DNA from: Pseudarthrobacter sp. NamB4
Lineage (GTDB): Bacteria > Actinomycetota > Actinomycetes > Actinomycetales > Micrococcaceae
DNA length: 64,000 nt
Assembly (NCBI RefSeq): GCF_005796185.1
Contig: NZ_VAHM01000002.1
Span: forward strand, 1 to 64,000
Reading direction: 5' to 3'
Shown here: positions 17,339 to 26,112 of the stretch, one piece after another
How positions within the stretch are numbered: the first letter of the stretch is position 1
Layout of the letters: every line of letters begins with the position of its first letter
Position numbers and translations under genes: made by a program
The notes under the pieces: generated by a model
Told to the model about the DNA's origin: nothing
What the model saw: only the letters and a program-made list of their open reading frames with translations
Databases searched by the model: none

Positions 17339-18424
17339 ATGGGGCCGATAAAGACCGTCGAGGGTAGAACGGAGAAGGGCGAATCAGTAGTTGCTGGTTC
17401 GTTTCCTCGAGTTCCTGGGAAGCAAAAACGATCCTCACGGTTGAGGAAGCTTGAGTTGGCGATTTTGCTGGTGCTGGTCGTCGCGCTGGCGCTTTCGGCT
17501 ACTCCGTGGCCTTCGGCCATGCTGATCCGGAGTGTCTTTCAGCGCGGGGCACAGGCGACCATCGACGAAATGACGCCGTACGTTCCGGATGCACCGCTGC
17601 AAACCCAAGCCGGCGTCGTGTACAAGCCAGGTTCCACCTTCGATGTCTTCAGTCCGGCAGGGACCATCGCACCACTTCCTACTGTGGTGTGGATTCACGG
17701 TGGCGCTTGGATTTCCGGAGCCCAGCGAGATGTGAATCCGTATCTCCAGATCATCGCGGCCGAGGGTTACACCACCATTGGCATGAGCTATCCGGTCGCC
17801 CCTGAGGCCAGCTACCCCACGGCTGTGCGGGACATTAACGAGGCTCTTGCCTACATCAAGGCCCATGCCGCGGAGCTGAACGTGGACAGCAGCCGCATCG
17901 TCCTGGCCGGTGACTCTGCCGGCGCGCAGCTCGCGAGCCAGATGACCACCCTGACCGTGAATCCCGAGTACGCCAACTTGATGGGAATCCAGCCTACGCT
18001 GCAGAAGTCAGATCTGGCGGCCACCATCCTGCATTGCGGTGTCTACGACCTTCGGGCCATGGCGGATCTCAGCGGCATCGCAGCCTGGGGTTTCAAGACA
18101 TCCCTGTGGGCCTATACGGGCACGAAAGACTGGTCCGCTACCTACGCTGGCGCGACCATGTCCACCATCGACTTCGTGACCGACGACTTCCCGCCGACCT
18201 TCATCAGCGGCGGCAACGGTGACGGGCTCACGTGGTTGCAGTCTGTTCCCTACAGCAACCGGCTCAAGGACGCCGGGGTCCCAGTGACCGAGCTCTTCTG
18301 GCCCGCCACGCACGAGCCTGAGCTGCCACACGAGTACCAATTCCACCTGAACTTTGACGAGGCACGCAAGGCGCGGGACAAAACCTTCGACTTCCTCTCC
18401 ACACACGCGGGACGGAAGCTCTAG
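17339..18424 (+). CDS. alpha/beta hydrolase, lipase/esterase-like, membrane-anchored
   Basis: A 361-residue alpha/beta-hydrolase of the hormone-sensitive-lipase/BD-FAE type. An N-terminal hydrophobic helix (LELAILLVLVVALALSA) suggests anchoring in the membrane with the enzyme outside. The oxyanion motif is WIHGGAWISGA, the nucleophile elbow is GDSAGAQLA (Ser near residue 200), an Asp lies in the ISGGNGDGL region and the likely His is in FWPATHEPELPHEYQF. I preferred ATG 17339 because GGGGGAG lies about eight bases before it. The substrate is probably a short ester but is not evident. It follows the surface-protein locus divergently. Confidence 0.8.
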   Translation: MGPIKTVEGRTEKGESVVAGSFPRVPGKQKRSSRLRKLELAILLVLVVALALSATPWPSAMLIRSVFQRGAQATIDEMTPYVPDAPLQTQAGVVYKPGSTFDVFSPAGTIAPLPTVVWIHGGAWISGAQRDVNPYLQIIAAEGYTTIGMSYPVAPEASYPTAVRDINEALAYIKAHAAELNVDSSRIVLAGDSAGAQLASQMTTLTVNPEYANLMGIQPTLQKSDLAATILHCGVYDLRAMADLSGIAAWGFKTSLWAYTGTKDWSATYAGATMSTIDFVTDDFPPTFISGGNGDGLTWLQSVPYSNRLKDAGVPVTELFWPATHEPELPHEYQFHLNFDEARKARDKTFDFLSTHAGRKL

Positions 18425-19210
18425 AGGATCCGCTGGTTCTGATCGGAATGGTTCTCGCCCCACCGTCATATGGCTGGCCCAAATCCTCACTGCCCTTCAT
18501 CGGCTCTCCCGTCACAGCATGACATTCCACGCGCCCTGGCCGAGCCGGAGGCCATACTTCACGGGAAGCCCTGGAAAGGAGGAGACAACAGTGGCTCGGA
18601 CACGCACGAAGCACACTGAGAGGTTTCCTGCATCTAATGCACGTTCCCACGGTCTACGGTCAAGTCGTACTAGGCCACCGACTCACCGGCACCCAGGGTC
18701 GCTACACCGTCAGCCGCATCTCCGAACTCACTTCGGACCACGTCCGACTTCCAGGAGAGTAGCGGAATGCGGCAAGGCCACTACAGCTGCACGAACCGAA
18801 GCAGCCCTCCCTAGCCCGGCAGTGCCCTGCGCGCATTTCAACGCCGATACAGGAAGAGCTGATTTTGACAGTTAAACGTGCGGCAGAGCTACCCGATGTC
18901 GCTCAGCGCCAAACTGTCCAAGCTCAGCGCTTCAGTTACAGTCCACAGCTTGTGGTCCGCCCAGCCCAAGCTTCGTTGGCTCTTAGAGCCCGTCTACTAG
19001 CACTTTGGCAGGAGGAATCGCAGTACATCTTCAAACATTGAGACCAATAGTAAGTAGGCTTATTGTTGGACGCGGTGTCCAGCAGTGTGGCACGGTTCTT
19101 CGGGCGGTGAGCGTCTCATTGCAAGGGCTCTGGGCGGTGAGGCGTTGAAGTCGGGGCACCTTTCCGGTCATTCCGCAGCCACCGATAAGTAAGGACACGG
19201 ATTCACCTGG
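18425..19210. other. 785-base gap; one short possible frame
   Basis: No clear gene. A 41-codon frame (18637-18762, plus strand) starts MHVPTVYGQVVLGHRLTGTQ and ends RLPGE. It looks protein-like in composition but matches nothing I know and has no good ribosome site, so it may be a fragment. The rest shows no repeat or strong hairpin. Confidence 0.3.
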
Positions 19211-19954
19211 CTATGCGTCGAAATGGGTCCGGACGCCCGGGTCTGCGGTCAGTGATGAGACTACTGATGCCGCAACATCCCGGAGCTTTTCGTTGCGCGA
19301 ATTGGAAGCGATTTTCAGGATCCTCATCGCGGATTCCTGGCTGCATCGGTTTTGTGCCATGATCGCGCCAGCTGCCAGGTCGATGACGGTGCGTGATTCC
19401 AGGGCAGCTGCCAGGTTGGTTTTGGCCTCGGCGAGCTGGCTGATCCGTACCGCGAGCCGGAGAGCTTTTGACGCATGGTAGGCGTAGGATTCGACGTTTT
19501 CGATGTCTTCGCCGGTAAATCCATGGGAGCGGGTGGAGTACATGTTCAGACCCGCTTCGGCTTCCCCTTCAAGGACCAGCGGTACCGACAGGCTGGAACC
19601 GACTCCCTCCGCCAGGGCGGCCGCCCTGTAGCCGGGCCAGCGGCGTTCCTCGCGCAGATCAGGCACGTGGATGACGGTCTGTTGACGGATGGCGGCCAGA
19701 CAGGGGCCGTCGCCGGCGCTGTATTGCGTTTCATCGAGCCGGACTGCGCCCTTTTCGCTGCTGGCAACCGTCGCTGGTTTCTTTCGCCGCATCAAGGTGA
19801 TGCTGCAAAAGGCAGCGGCAGGGTCAGATAGTGTCAGGGCCGTAAAGTCAGCGAGCTCGTCCAGCATCTCCTTCACGTCCTTGGTGCCCAGGACAAGATC
19901 CTGAAGGTGATCGACGAGCTCGGACGGCAATGGATGTGTTCTTTGGGCCACCAT
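19211..19954 (-). CDS. GAF and ANTAR domain regulator
   Basis: A 247-residue RNA-binding antiterminator of the GAF-ANTAR kind common in actinobacteria. The GAF domain spans about residues 25-165 (SAGDGPCLAAIRQQTVIHVP, then GVGSSLSVPLVLEGEAEAGLNMYS). The ANTAR three-helix domain spans about 185-240 (VIDLAAGAIMAQNRCSQESA, then LKIASNSRNEKLRDVA). ANTAR domains bind paired RNA hairpins in leaders to prevent termination. The start ATG 19954 has AAGAGGA at good spacing. No target leader is apparent next to it, so it may act elsewhere. Confidence 0.85.
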   Translation of the reverse strand: MVAQRTHPLPSELVDHLQDLVLGTKDVKEMLDELADFTALTLSDPAAAFCSITLMRRKKPATVASSEKGAVRLDETQYSAGDGPCLAAIRQQTVIHVPDLREERRWPGYRAAALAEGVGSSLSVPLVLEGEAEAGLNMYSTRSHGFTGEDIENVESYAYHASKALRLAVRISQLAEAKTNLAAALESRTVIDLAAGAIMAQNRCSQESAMRILKIASNSRNEKLRDVAASVVSSLTADPGVRTHFDA

Positions 19955-20250
19955 GGGCCTCATTCCTCTTATGCCCAAACAACAACCCCTTGTCGGGGGG
20001 ACACTGGAGGACTGCGAAGCCGAATAAACGGCACTGCATTGAGTATGCGCCCCTGCACCGCTAATAGATAGCGGCCTGCGGGGCCTGTTTGCCGGGTCTC
20101 ACGTCCGGTCAATGATCCTAGCCGCAGCAAGAAATCCAATACGTCCGGACTTGCCGACAAAAAGTCCGCGGGTTGGGGGACGGTTGGGCTTCCGGTTCGA
20201 CCTTCCCCTCAGCCCCGTCATCCCGGGCCGGTTGCGTCGACAAAGGTCTT

Positions 20251-20961
20251 TCAGGGCAGGGGTTTTGGGTGCGGTCCTGAGAGTTGTATGGCCAGGCCCG
20301 AGAGCAGGATGCTCAGTCCCTGGTCAAGCTCAACCTCACCGTCGTACTCGGCCAGGACCGGGCCCAGTGCGCGCAGGCGCGGGAACTCTTTAGCCGGCAG
20401 GCGGTGCAGACCAAGGCGGAGGATGGCTTCGTTCTCGTCAGGGTCCACGATGTATTCCTGGAGTTCATTGAGGATGTGTCCGTAGAGGAATCCGTAGTAC
20501 GCGCGGTAGACGTGAAGGGCATCAGCGGGAGCGAAGCCGGCGCCAATAAGCAGGGCCAGTATTTGTTCGAGGGGGCGAAGCGTACCCAGTGGACGCAGTC
20601 CCAAGGGTGTGGACAGGGGCCTGGTGACCAGCAGGGGCACGACGTTAGGGTGGCGCAGGGCCAGGAGCCGGAGGTCGTGTGCGATCCGGCGCAGCTGAGC
20701 CTGCCAGTCCGGGTCATCAGGGAAGATCGCCAGTTCGTTCAGCACCATCTCGGTGACGCCATCCAGCAGGGCGGCGCGGTTGGCGGCGTAGCGGTAAAGG
20801 CTCATAGGGTCGCGCCCCAGTTCCTGACCCAGACGGCGCATCGTGAGAGCATCAACGCCTTCAGCGTCGACGAGCTCCAACGCCGCCGAGAGGACGACGT
20901 CCCTGCTCAGTCGCGCTTTTCGGGGTGCTGGTCCGCTGGGGATGTTTTTGGGGGAGGCCAT
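20251..20961 (-). CDS. TetR-family repressor with TetR_C domain
   Basis: A 236-residue regulator. The helix-turn-helix is LVDAEGVDALTMRRLGQELG followed by DPMSLYRYAANRAALLDGVT (residues about 18-65). The rest fits the all-helical ligand-binding TetR_C fold (FAPADALHVYRAYYGFLYGH). It is divergent from a small membrane-protein gene, and a perfect TCTACA-G-TGTAGA palindrome lies between them, so it probably represses itself and that neighbour. The ligand is unknown. Confidence 0.85.
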   Translation of the reverse strand: MASPKNIPSGPAPRKARLSRDVVLSAALELVDAEGVDALTMRRLGQELGRDPMSLYRYAANRAALLDGVTEMVLNELAIFPDDPDWQAQLRRIAHDLRLLALRHPNVVPLLVTRPLSTPLGLRPLGTLRPLEQILALLIGAGFAPADALHVYRAYYGFLYGHILNELQEYIVDPDENEAILRLGLHRLPAKEFPRLRALGPVLAEYDGEVELDQGLSILLSGLAIQLSGPHPKPLP

Positions 20962-21044
20962 AGGGGAACCGTCCTGTTTCTTGCGTCAGGCCCACCCCTG
21001 CCACGGATGAATAAGCTTGCTTATCAAGTAGTCTACGCGTAAAG

Positions 21045-21057
21045 TCTACAGTGTAGA
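21045..21057. promoter_or_regulatory. likely TetR-family operator and promoter
   Basis: TCTACAGTGTAGA is a perfect inverted repeat midway between the divergent TetR gene and the small membrane-protein gene. A related half site (GTCTACGCG) lies just left. TTGACA follows at 21064, a good -35 for the rightward gene, so a protein bound here would block it. Confidence 0.6.
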
Positions 21058-21137
21058 GAGTTGTTGACATGGTTTCAGTAAAGGGATCAGAGTTTGCATA
21101 GCCGTTCAGGCTGCTCACATCACCCAAGGAGAACCAT

Positions 21138-21416
21138 ATGACTAGTCAGACCCACAACGGTCACGCCACTACCGTTGTCCGGAACGCCAATGACATCAAG
21201 ATCTCAACCCGGACCCTCGAATTCGCTGTCTACGTCGCGGCGGTAATCGCGACGATCATCACCGCTGCAGTCGTTGGGGACGACGCAAGCGAGAACGGCG
21301 TCGATGTCTTCAACGCCAACGACGCGATGCAGTACATCACCTGGCTCACCGTCGGCCTGATGATCGCCCGCGGCCTGGCGAAGGCCGGCAACCGCGTACA
21401 CGACAACCACGCCTAA
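21138..21416 (+). CDS. small two-helix membrane protein, unknown function
   Basis: A 92-residue protein. A polar start (MTSQTHNGHATTVVRNANDI) leads to a first membrane helix (FAVYVAAVIATIITAAVV, residues 38-55), a polar loop VGDDASENGVDVFNAND and a second helix around YITWLTVGLMIARGLA. AAGGAG lies at ideal spacing before the ATG. It is divergent from the TetR gene and probably under its control, and is followed by a strong hairpin. I recognise no family. Confidence 0.7.
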   Translation: MTSQTHNGHATTVVRNANDIKISTRTLEFAVYVAAVIATIITAAVVGDDASENGVDVFNANDAMQYITWLTVGLMIARGLAKAGNRVHDNHA

Positions 21417-21450
21417 ATCCCGCTTCCCGGCAGTGCCGGGCAATGCGATC

Positions 21451-21483
21451 CTGGCGCAGCATCCTGAACTGGTGCTGCGCCAG
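21451..21483 (+). terminator. 11-bp stem terminator hairpin
   Basis: CTGGCGCAGCA pairs perfectly with TGCTGCGCCAG across an 11-base loop, 35 bases after the stop of the small membrane-protein gene. The T-run is weak. Confidence 0.6.
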
Positions 21484-21632
21484 AGTCATCTGTTTCACCT
21501 ACGTATTAGCCGGCCGGGGCATCACAACGGCGAGCTCTGGCCAGTACACCCAGTGTCCCGTGCAAGGCATTTGAGTTTCAGGCCGCTGTAGCCCAACGGC
21601 GGACATCTGCACCGTAGTGAAAAGAGCCACCC

Positions 21633-21884
21633 ATGGCACATTCACAGTTCGACCAGTTCCTCAGCGAAGCCACCTATTGTGACCAGGAGTCGGAATCGAC
21701 TCTGGACGGAAACTGCTTTTACGGCCTATACACCAGCTGGTGTTGCCTGGCTGGCAAACTCCCGCGGTCCGAGCAGGCCTTCTGGGCCGCCATGAGACAG
21801 CGCGTCAGCCCCGGCCAGTGCCTGAAAATGAAGGGCCCCGCCGCTGCCGACTACATTCTTGCCAGCTACCACGCTCTGGTTTGA
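21633..21884 (+). CDS. YGLYTSWC small protein, copy 1
   Basis: An 83-residue protein sharing a full-length pattern with a second copy at 32967-33221: xQFDQFLxxATxCD, then YGLYTSWC, a Pro/Glu linker, FWxAM, and MKGxAAADYILxSYxALV. The YGLYTSWCxxxGxxPxSExxFW pattern recalls the winged-helix tail of phage and plasmid D5-like primases, but that link is only by eye. The leader GAAAAGAGCCACC just before the ATG is also shared by both copies. No function can be assigned. Confidence 0.65.
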   Translation: MAHSQFDQFLSEATYCDQESESTLDGNCFYGLYTSWCCLAGKLPRSEQAFWAAMRQRVSPGQCLKMKGPAAADYILASYHALV

Positions 21885-22035
21885 CCCTCCGGCCACGACC
21901 CGATCTGGCCCACATTATCCTGCCGCTGCCTGACCACGACGGCGGTCGCTGCCGGCACCGTTCCCGCTATGGAACTGCCCGCTAAAACCTCCGCCGGCCC
22001 GGGTGGTCGGCGGCACGATCACCAAAGGACCAATC

Positions 22036-22188
22036 ATGACGAACAGCCCTCACAACGACCCATTCGCCACCGACGAGACAGGGATCGCCGCCGGTATCGA
22101 GACTTTTGATCTCACACCCGAAGGCCTCGCCGGCACCCCGGCCCACGAAGAGGACTCCGGAAGCATCGTCCATACCGGAAACAGCTAA
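22036..22188 (+). CDS. 50-residue acidic protein, unknown
   Basis: A short, strongly acidic protein (MTNSPHNDPFATDETGIAAG at the start, HEEDSGSIVHTGNS at the end). It has no Cys, no hydrophobic segment and no recognised family. AAAGGA lies before the ATG. It lies between the YGLYTSWC gene and the kinase-like gene in the same direction, so it may belong to that transcript. Confidence 0.4.
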   Translation: MTNSPHNDPFATDETGIAAGIETFDLTPEGLAGTPAHEEDSGSIVHTGNS

Positions 22189-22296
22189 ACCGTCCCACTC
22201 AGTGGCGAGCCCCTACTGCTGACCAGCCACCGCAGCGACAACCCCCGAACCATATCTGGATGAATCAACAAAAAGTACAGAACCACGGAGCGCGTA

Positions 22297-23196
22297 ATGA
22301 GCACTACCCGGATCTTCAAATCAATTGTCGTGATCTTCAACCCCAACAGCACTGGGGATGCGCCCAGACTCGCTGAAGAACTCAAAGCCAGCCTCGCGGA
22401 CTTGCTTCCATACTCAGTCGACATCACCCTTCAACCCACTGCCCACGCTGGCCATGCGGTCGAATTGGCCCGTGAAGCAGCCAACGGCGGCAGTAGCGTG
22501 CTCGTCGTATCCGTCAGCGGAGACGGCGGTTATAACGAAGTCGTGAACGGCGTGATGCAGGCGGGCAACCCGAACGCAGTATGTGCCGTGAAAGCAGCAG
22601 GCAACGCCAACGACCACCGCCGGACCACCCGCACCCAACCGCTCGAGGCAGCAATCGCCAGCGGCAAGGTGCGGCACATCGACCTGCTGAAGATGGCAAC
22701 AGGCTCGAATCCCGGCGCTCTTGCCGAATACGCCCACTCCTACATCGGGTTCGGCCTGACACCCGTCATGGCCATCGACCTGGAAAAGGGCAGTAAAGGC
22801 GCCCTGAAGGAGATGTTCTCCGTAATCCGCACCTTTTCGAAATTCAAACCTTTCGAGATCCGGCAAGAAGACGGCAAGCGACGCAAATTCGACAGCATCG
22901 TCCTGGCCAACATCGCCGAAATGGCCAAGTACGCCACCCTCAGCGAAGCCGACGACGCCGCCTCGGACGGGAAGTTCGAAGTCGTGATCTTTCCCCACCG
23001 GTCAAAGTTCCGCGTGCTGCTAACCGCGCTGCGGGCCACCACCCAGGGTTTGGGAAACCAGCCCAGCGTCAGCAGCTACCGGTTCACAACCCTTAAACCC
23101 ATCCCGTACCAAATTGACGGAGAAGTGAAATCCCTCAAGAAAAATACCCCGGTCACGATCGAATGTGCACCGGCCGCCCTCGCAACGCTAGGGTAA
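22297..23196 (+). CDS. diacylglycerol-kinase-like lipid kinase
   Basis: A 299-residue protein of the DAGK catalytic family, which phosphorylates diacylglycerol or other lipids. It opens with IVVIFNPNSTGDA, has a nucleotide loop VVSVSGDGGYNEVVNGVM and a following AAGNANDHRRTTR segment. The usual motif is GGDGTxNEV and GTGNDFAR; here Thr is replaced by Gly and GTGND by AAGNAND. The C-terminal beta half (KFEVVIFPHRSKFRV, then PYQIDGEV) is normal. The changed loop could alter activity. It may end a short rightward unit closed by the hairpin at 23331. Confidence 0.75.
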   Translation: MSTTRIFKSIVVIFNPNSTGDAPRLAEELKASLADLLPYSVDITLQPTAHAGHAVELAREAANGGSSVLVVSVSGDGGYNEVVNGVMQAGNPNAVCAVKAAGNANDHRRTTRTQPLEAAIASGKVRHIDLLKMATGSNPGALAEYAHSYIGFGLTPVMAIDLEKGSKGALKEMFSVIRTFSKFKPFEIRQEDGKRRKFDSIVLANIAEMAKYATLSEADDAASDGKFEVVIFPHRSKFRVLLTALRATTQGLGNQPSVSSYRFTTLKPIPYQIDGEVKSLKKNTPVTIECAPAALATLG

Positions 23197-23330
23197 CCGC
23201 ACGGCGCACCCAGAAACAAACCCGCCCCAGGGGGTTACTGGTAACGGGCAGCCCCGCAAAAAAGGTTACACCGGGCCCGAACTCACCAGATCTGTCCTGG
23301 CGCTCCAGCGGCCTTTGCCGGGAGTGAGCC

Positions 23331-23360
23331 AGCCCCGCAACGGCTTATCGTTGCGGGGCT
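23331..23360. terminator. 12-bp stem hairpin overlapping the start of the GlsB frame
   Basis: AGCCCCGCAACG and CGTTGCGGGGCT form a perfect 12-pair stem with a six-base loop. It could end the lipid-kinase transcript, but it also lies over the codons of the conserved GlsB N-terminus, an odd arrangement. No T-run follows on either strand. Confidence 0.5.
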
Positions 23361-23595
23361 GGTGATAGGTACCCTTGCCCGGCTCATCAAGCCCGGCAAG
23401 CAGAATTTGAGCTTTGTTGCCACGCTCGTACTTGGGCTGGCCGGGTCTGTCATAGGCGGGGTCATCGCTAACCTGCTCGGCACGGGCGATATCTTCGAAC
23501 TGAACTTCCTTGGATCTATCGTGGCGGTGATTGCGCGTTCTTTTCATCGCCGTTGCGGAAGGCATCTCGGGGCGTAAGGGCGTCCGCCGGTAACG
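23335..23595 (+). pseudogene. GlsB/YeaQ-type stress membrane protein, damaged at both ends
   Basis: The frame gives LIVAGLVIGTLARLIKPGKQ, then TLVLGLAGSVIGGVIANLLG and FLGSIVAVIA, the three-helix pattern of GlsB/YeaQ/YmgE (transglycosylase-associated) proteins. The proper start is absent because the hairpin occupies the 5' end. After AVIA a one-base shift is needed to reach VLFIAVAEGISGRKGVRR and a stop. A GTG at 23362 could start a shortened product. I read it as a decayed envelope-stress gene. Confidence 0.65.
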
Positions 23596-23755
23596 AGTTC
23601 CGCCATTCCCGTCACGTCTGCAGTTGGTTGACCGCTTTCTCCTAAGCGATTCGGTGTCTCGAAAGCTCTGCGCTTCGAGTAACCAGGGATATGAGAGGTC
23701 CGTAGGCGTTGCAGCTGGGGCGCCCTGCACGGAATGTCCTCCGAGTCTGCGGGCA

Positions 23756-24448
23756 TCATGCGAGAGTGCTGAAGCTTTCGGCTAGGTCTTTGGGGCCTTG
23801 GACGATTATTTGGTCGTCGTCGTACAGAACCGTCTGCGCGGTGGTGTGTGTCCATACACCACCGGGCCTTTTCACGGCGACGATGGTGATGCCGTACTGG
23901 TCCCGCAGACCCAGGACACCGAGTGGGCGGTCCCGTGCCTGCACGGGCGGCCGGGTGCGGACCATCACGAAGTCGTCCTCGAATTCTACGTAGTCCAGGA
24001 TGGAGCCCCGGACCAGGTGGGCCACGCGCCTGCCCATGTCGTGCTCGGGCCGGATGACGTTCTCCACTCCCAGCTGGCCGAGGATCTCGGCGTGCGGTTC
24101 ACTGATGGCCTTGGCCCAGATTTGCGGGTGCTTGAAGGTGAGCAGTCGGGACGTGGTGAGGATGCTCGCCTCCAAGTCGGTGCCGATGCCCACCACAACG
24201 CGGTCGAACTCGTGAACGGAGAGCTGCCGCAGCACCTCTTCCTTGGTGGAGTCCGCCCGGACCACATGGGTGAGTAGACCGTTGTAGGACTGCACGATTT
24301 CCTCGTTGCTGTCGATGCCCAAGACCTCGGTGCCCTGCTCCTCCAGTTCCAGGGCCAGGGCGCCGCCGAACCGGCCCAGGCCGATCACTGCGACGGAGTC
24401 CGCTTGCGCCACACGCCCGGCTCTGCGGGAAAACAAGTCCTTAGCCAA
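23756..24448 (-). CDS. ktrA: KtrA/TrkA-type potassium channel gating subunit
   Basis: A 230-residue cytosolic RCK (RCK_N plus RCK_C) regulator that forms an octameric ring under the KtrB channel and gates it with nucleotide. The dinucleotide motif is VAVIGLGRFGGALALEL (residues 19-35), with the acidic ligand in VLGIDSNEE. TrkA_C begins near residue 140. Its start overlaps the end of the KtrB gene by eight bases, so both subunits come from one leftward transcript with KtrB first. Confidence 0.9.
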   Translation of the reverse strand: MAKDLFSRRAGRVAQADSVAVIGLGRFGGALALELEEQGTEVLGIDSNEEIVQSYNGLLTHVVRADSTKEEVLRQLSVHEFDRVVVGIGTDLEASILTTSRLLTFKHPQIWAKAISEPHAEILGQLGVENVIRPEHDMGRRVAHLVRGSILDYVEFEDDFVMVRTRPPVQARDRPLGVLGLRDQYGITIVAVKRPGGVWTHTTAQTVLYDDDQIIVQGPKDLAESFSTLA

Positions 24449-25907
24449 TGAGGGGCCTTTCCTTCGGGTATTCGTACATTATGGGGCGGCTTCTCACGGC
24501 CAGGGCGGTGCCCAGGGTAACCGGGCCCAGACGGCCGATAAACATCAGCAGGATCAGCACCACCTGCCCGGCGGGAGGCATCCCGGCGGTAATCCCGGTG
24601 GAGAGGCCCACGGTGGCGAACGCGGAGACTACTTCGAAGAGGATCCGCTCCTGCCCGAAGTCCGTGATGAGCATCAGGAACATGGTGGACACCACAACCA
24701 GGGCGATGGCCAGGAGCACCACGGTGATGGCTTGCCGGTGCACGGCGCGGGAGAGCCGCTTGCCGAAGATGTTCACCGCGGTGCCGCCGCGCAGCTCGGT
24801 GGCCAGGATGAAGAACAGTACGGCGAAGGTGGTGATCTTCAGCCCGCCTGCCGTGCCTGCGGGGCCGCCGCCGATGAACATCAAGATGTCCATGCCCAGC
24901 CAGGACACCGGGTGCATCTGCGCGATGTCGGTGCTGTTGAAGCCCGCTGTGCGAGTGATGACAGACTGGAAAAATCCGCCCATCACACGGTCAGCAGGAG
25001 CAAGACCGCCCAAGGTTGCCGGGTTGCTCCACTCGGCCGCGGTGAAAAAGGCCGTGCCACCGGCGAGCAGGACAACGGTGCCCAGGAGCACCAGCTTGGT
25101 GTTCATGCTCCAAAAGATGGGCCGGCGGTACTGGCGGCGCAGCTCGAAAAGTACAGGGAACCCGAGCCCGCCGATAATCACGCCGGCGGCGATGGGAAGG
25201 AGAATCCACGGGTCGCTGCCGAAGCCCATGAGGTTGTCCGAATAAAGGGCAAAGCCGGCATTGTTAAACGCCGAGATTGAGTGGAAGACACCGTGCCACA
25301 ACGCCTGGCCCAGAGGGTAGCCATAGCCCAACAGGAACCGCAACGTCAGCACCAGGGCCAGCAGTACCTCGACGATCAGGCTGATAATGAAGACCCCCAC
25401 AAGGACCCGCCGGACGTCGCCAAAGCCAGTGCTTTTGGTTTCAGCTGCGGCCAGCATTCGGGACCGCAGGCCCAGCCGCCGGGCGGTCAGGACGCCCAGC
25501 AGGGTGCCGAAGGACATCACCCCGAAGCCGCCGATCTGGATCAGCCCCAGGATCACTACCTGCCCGAACCCGCTCCAGAACACCGGGGTGTCCACGGTGA
25601 TCAGTCCCGTGACGCAGACCGCAGATGTCGCTGTGAACACGGCCTCCAGAAGTGAGGCGCCGCCGGCGCCGCTCTTTGCGACCGGGAGCATCAGCAGCCC
25701 GGTCCCCACTGCGATGGCCGTCGCGAACCCCAGGACAATCAGCTGTGCGGGATGCCTTGGCACCAGACGGCGGCCAAACCGTTGCAGGGCGGACAGCTGC
25801 TGATCCTGGAAAGCAGCAATGGAACGGCTGTAGCCGGCGAGGACCAGGCCCGGCTTTGGCCTCCTACGTTCGGGTTGGGGGCTTCGCTGGTAAGCCTTCA
25901 CGTGCAT
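24441..25907 (-). CDS. ktrB: KtrB/TrkH-type potassium transporter subunit
   Basis: A 488-residue membrane subunit with four pore-like repeats, each with a conserved Gly in the filter: SAVCVTGLITVDT, SISAFNNAGF, TRTAGFNSTD and VGLSTGITAG. It moves potassium (often with sodium) into the cell and is gated by the KtrA ring encoded just downstream. I chose ATG 25907 (MHVKAYQRSPQ) since family members begin with a basic segment before the first helix; longer starts are possible. A strong palindrome at 26034 separates it from the divergent stress operon. Confidence 0.85.
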   Translation of the reverse strand: MHVKAYQRSPQPERRRPKPGLVLAGYSRSIAAFQDQQLSALQRFGRRLVPRHPAQLIVLGFATAIAVGTGLLMLPVAKSGAGGASLLEAVFTATSAVCVTGLITVDTPVFWSGFGQVVILGLIQIGGFGVMSFGTLLGVLTARRLGLRSRMLAAAETKSTGFGDVRRVLVGVFIISLIVEVLLALVLTLRFLLGYGYPLGQALWHGVFHSISAFNNAGFALYSDNLMGFGSDPWILLPIAAGVIIGGLGFPVLFELRRQYRRPIFWSMNTKLVLLGTVVLLAGGTAFFTAAEWSNPATLGGLAPADRVMGGFFQSVITRTAGFNSTDIAQMHPVSWLGMDILMFIGGGPAGTAGGLKITTFAVLFFILATELRGGTAVNIFGKRLSRAVHRQAITVVLLAIALVVVSTMFLMLITDFGQERILFEVVSAFATVGLSTGITAGMPPAGQVVLILLMFIGRLGPVTLGTALAVRSRPIMYEYPKERPLIG

Positions 25908-26033
25908 AGGCGTCACCGTACCACCGCCCGGACTCCACCCAATACACCGTCGACGTGCTCCAACAGGGGATTCGTTGCCCATCGTCTCACCACTGAAACG
26001 CAAGTCCGGTTTTGCGAAATATAGCAAGGGTAC

Positions 26034-26050
26034 TTACTAAATATTAGTAA
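26034..26050. promoter_or_regulatory. palindromic operator between ktrB and the stress operon
   Basis: TTACTAAATATTAGTAA has perfect arms (TTACTAA and TTAGTAA) around ATA in the shared intergenic region. The rightward operon encodes its own MarR-type regulator, and MarR proteins bind such AT-rich palindromes. The link is inferred from position and symmetry. Confidence 0.6.
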
Positions 26051-26112
26051 CCATGCTTAGTATTGCATCAGTGCTGGTCATCCCCAGCAGTTGACCGCGA
26101 AGGAAAGAGAGC

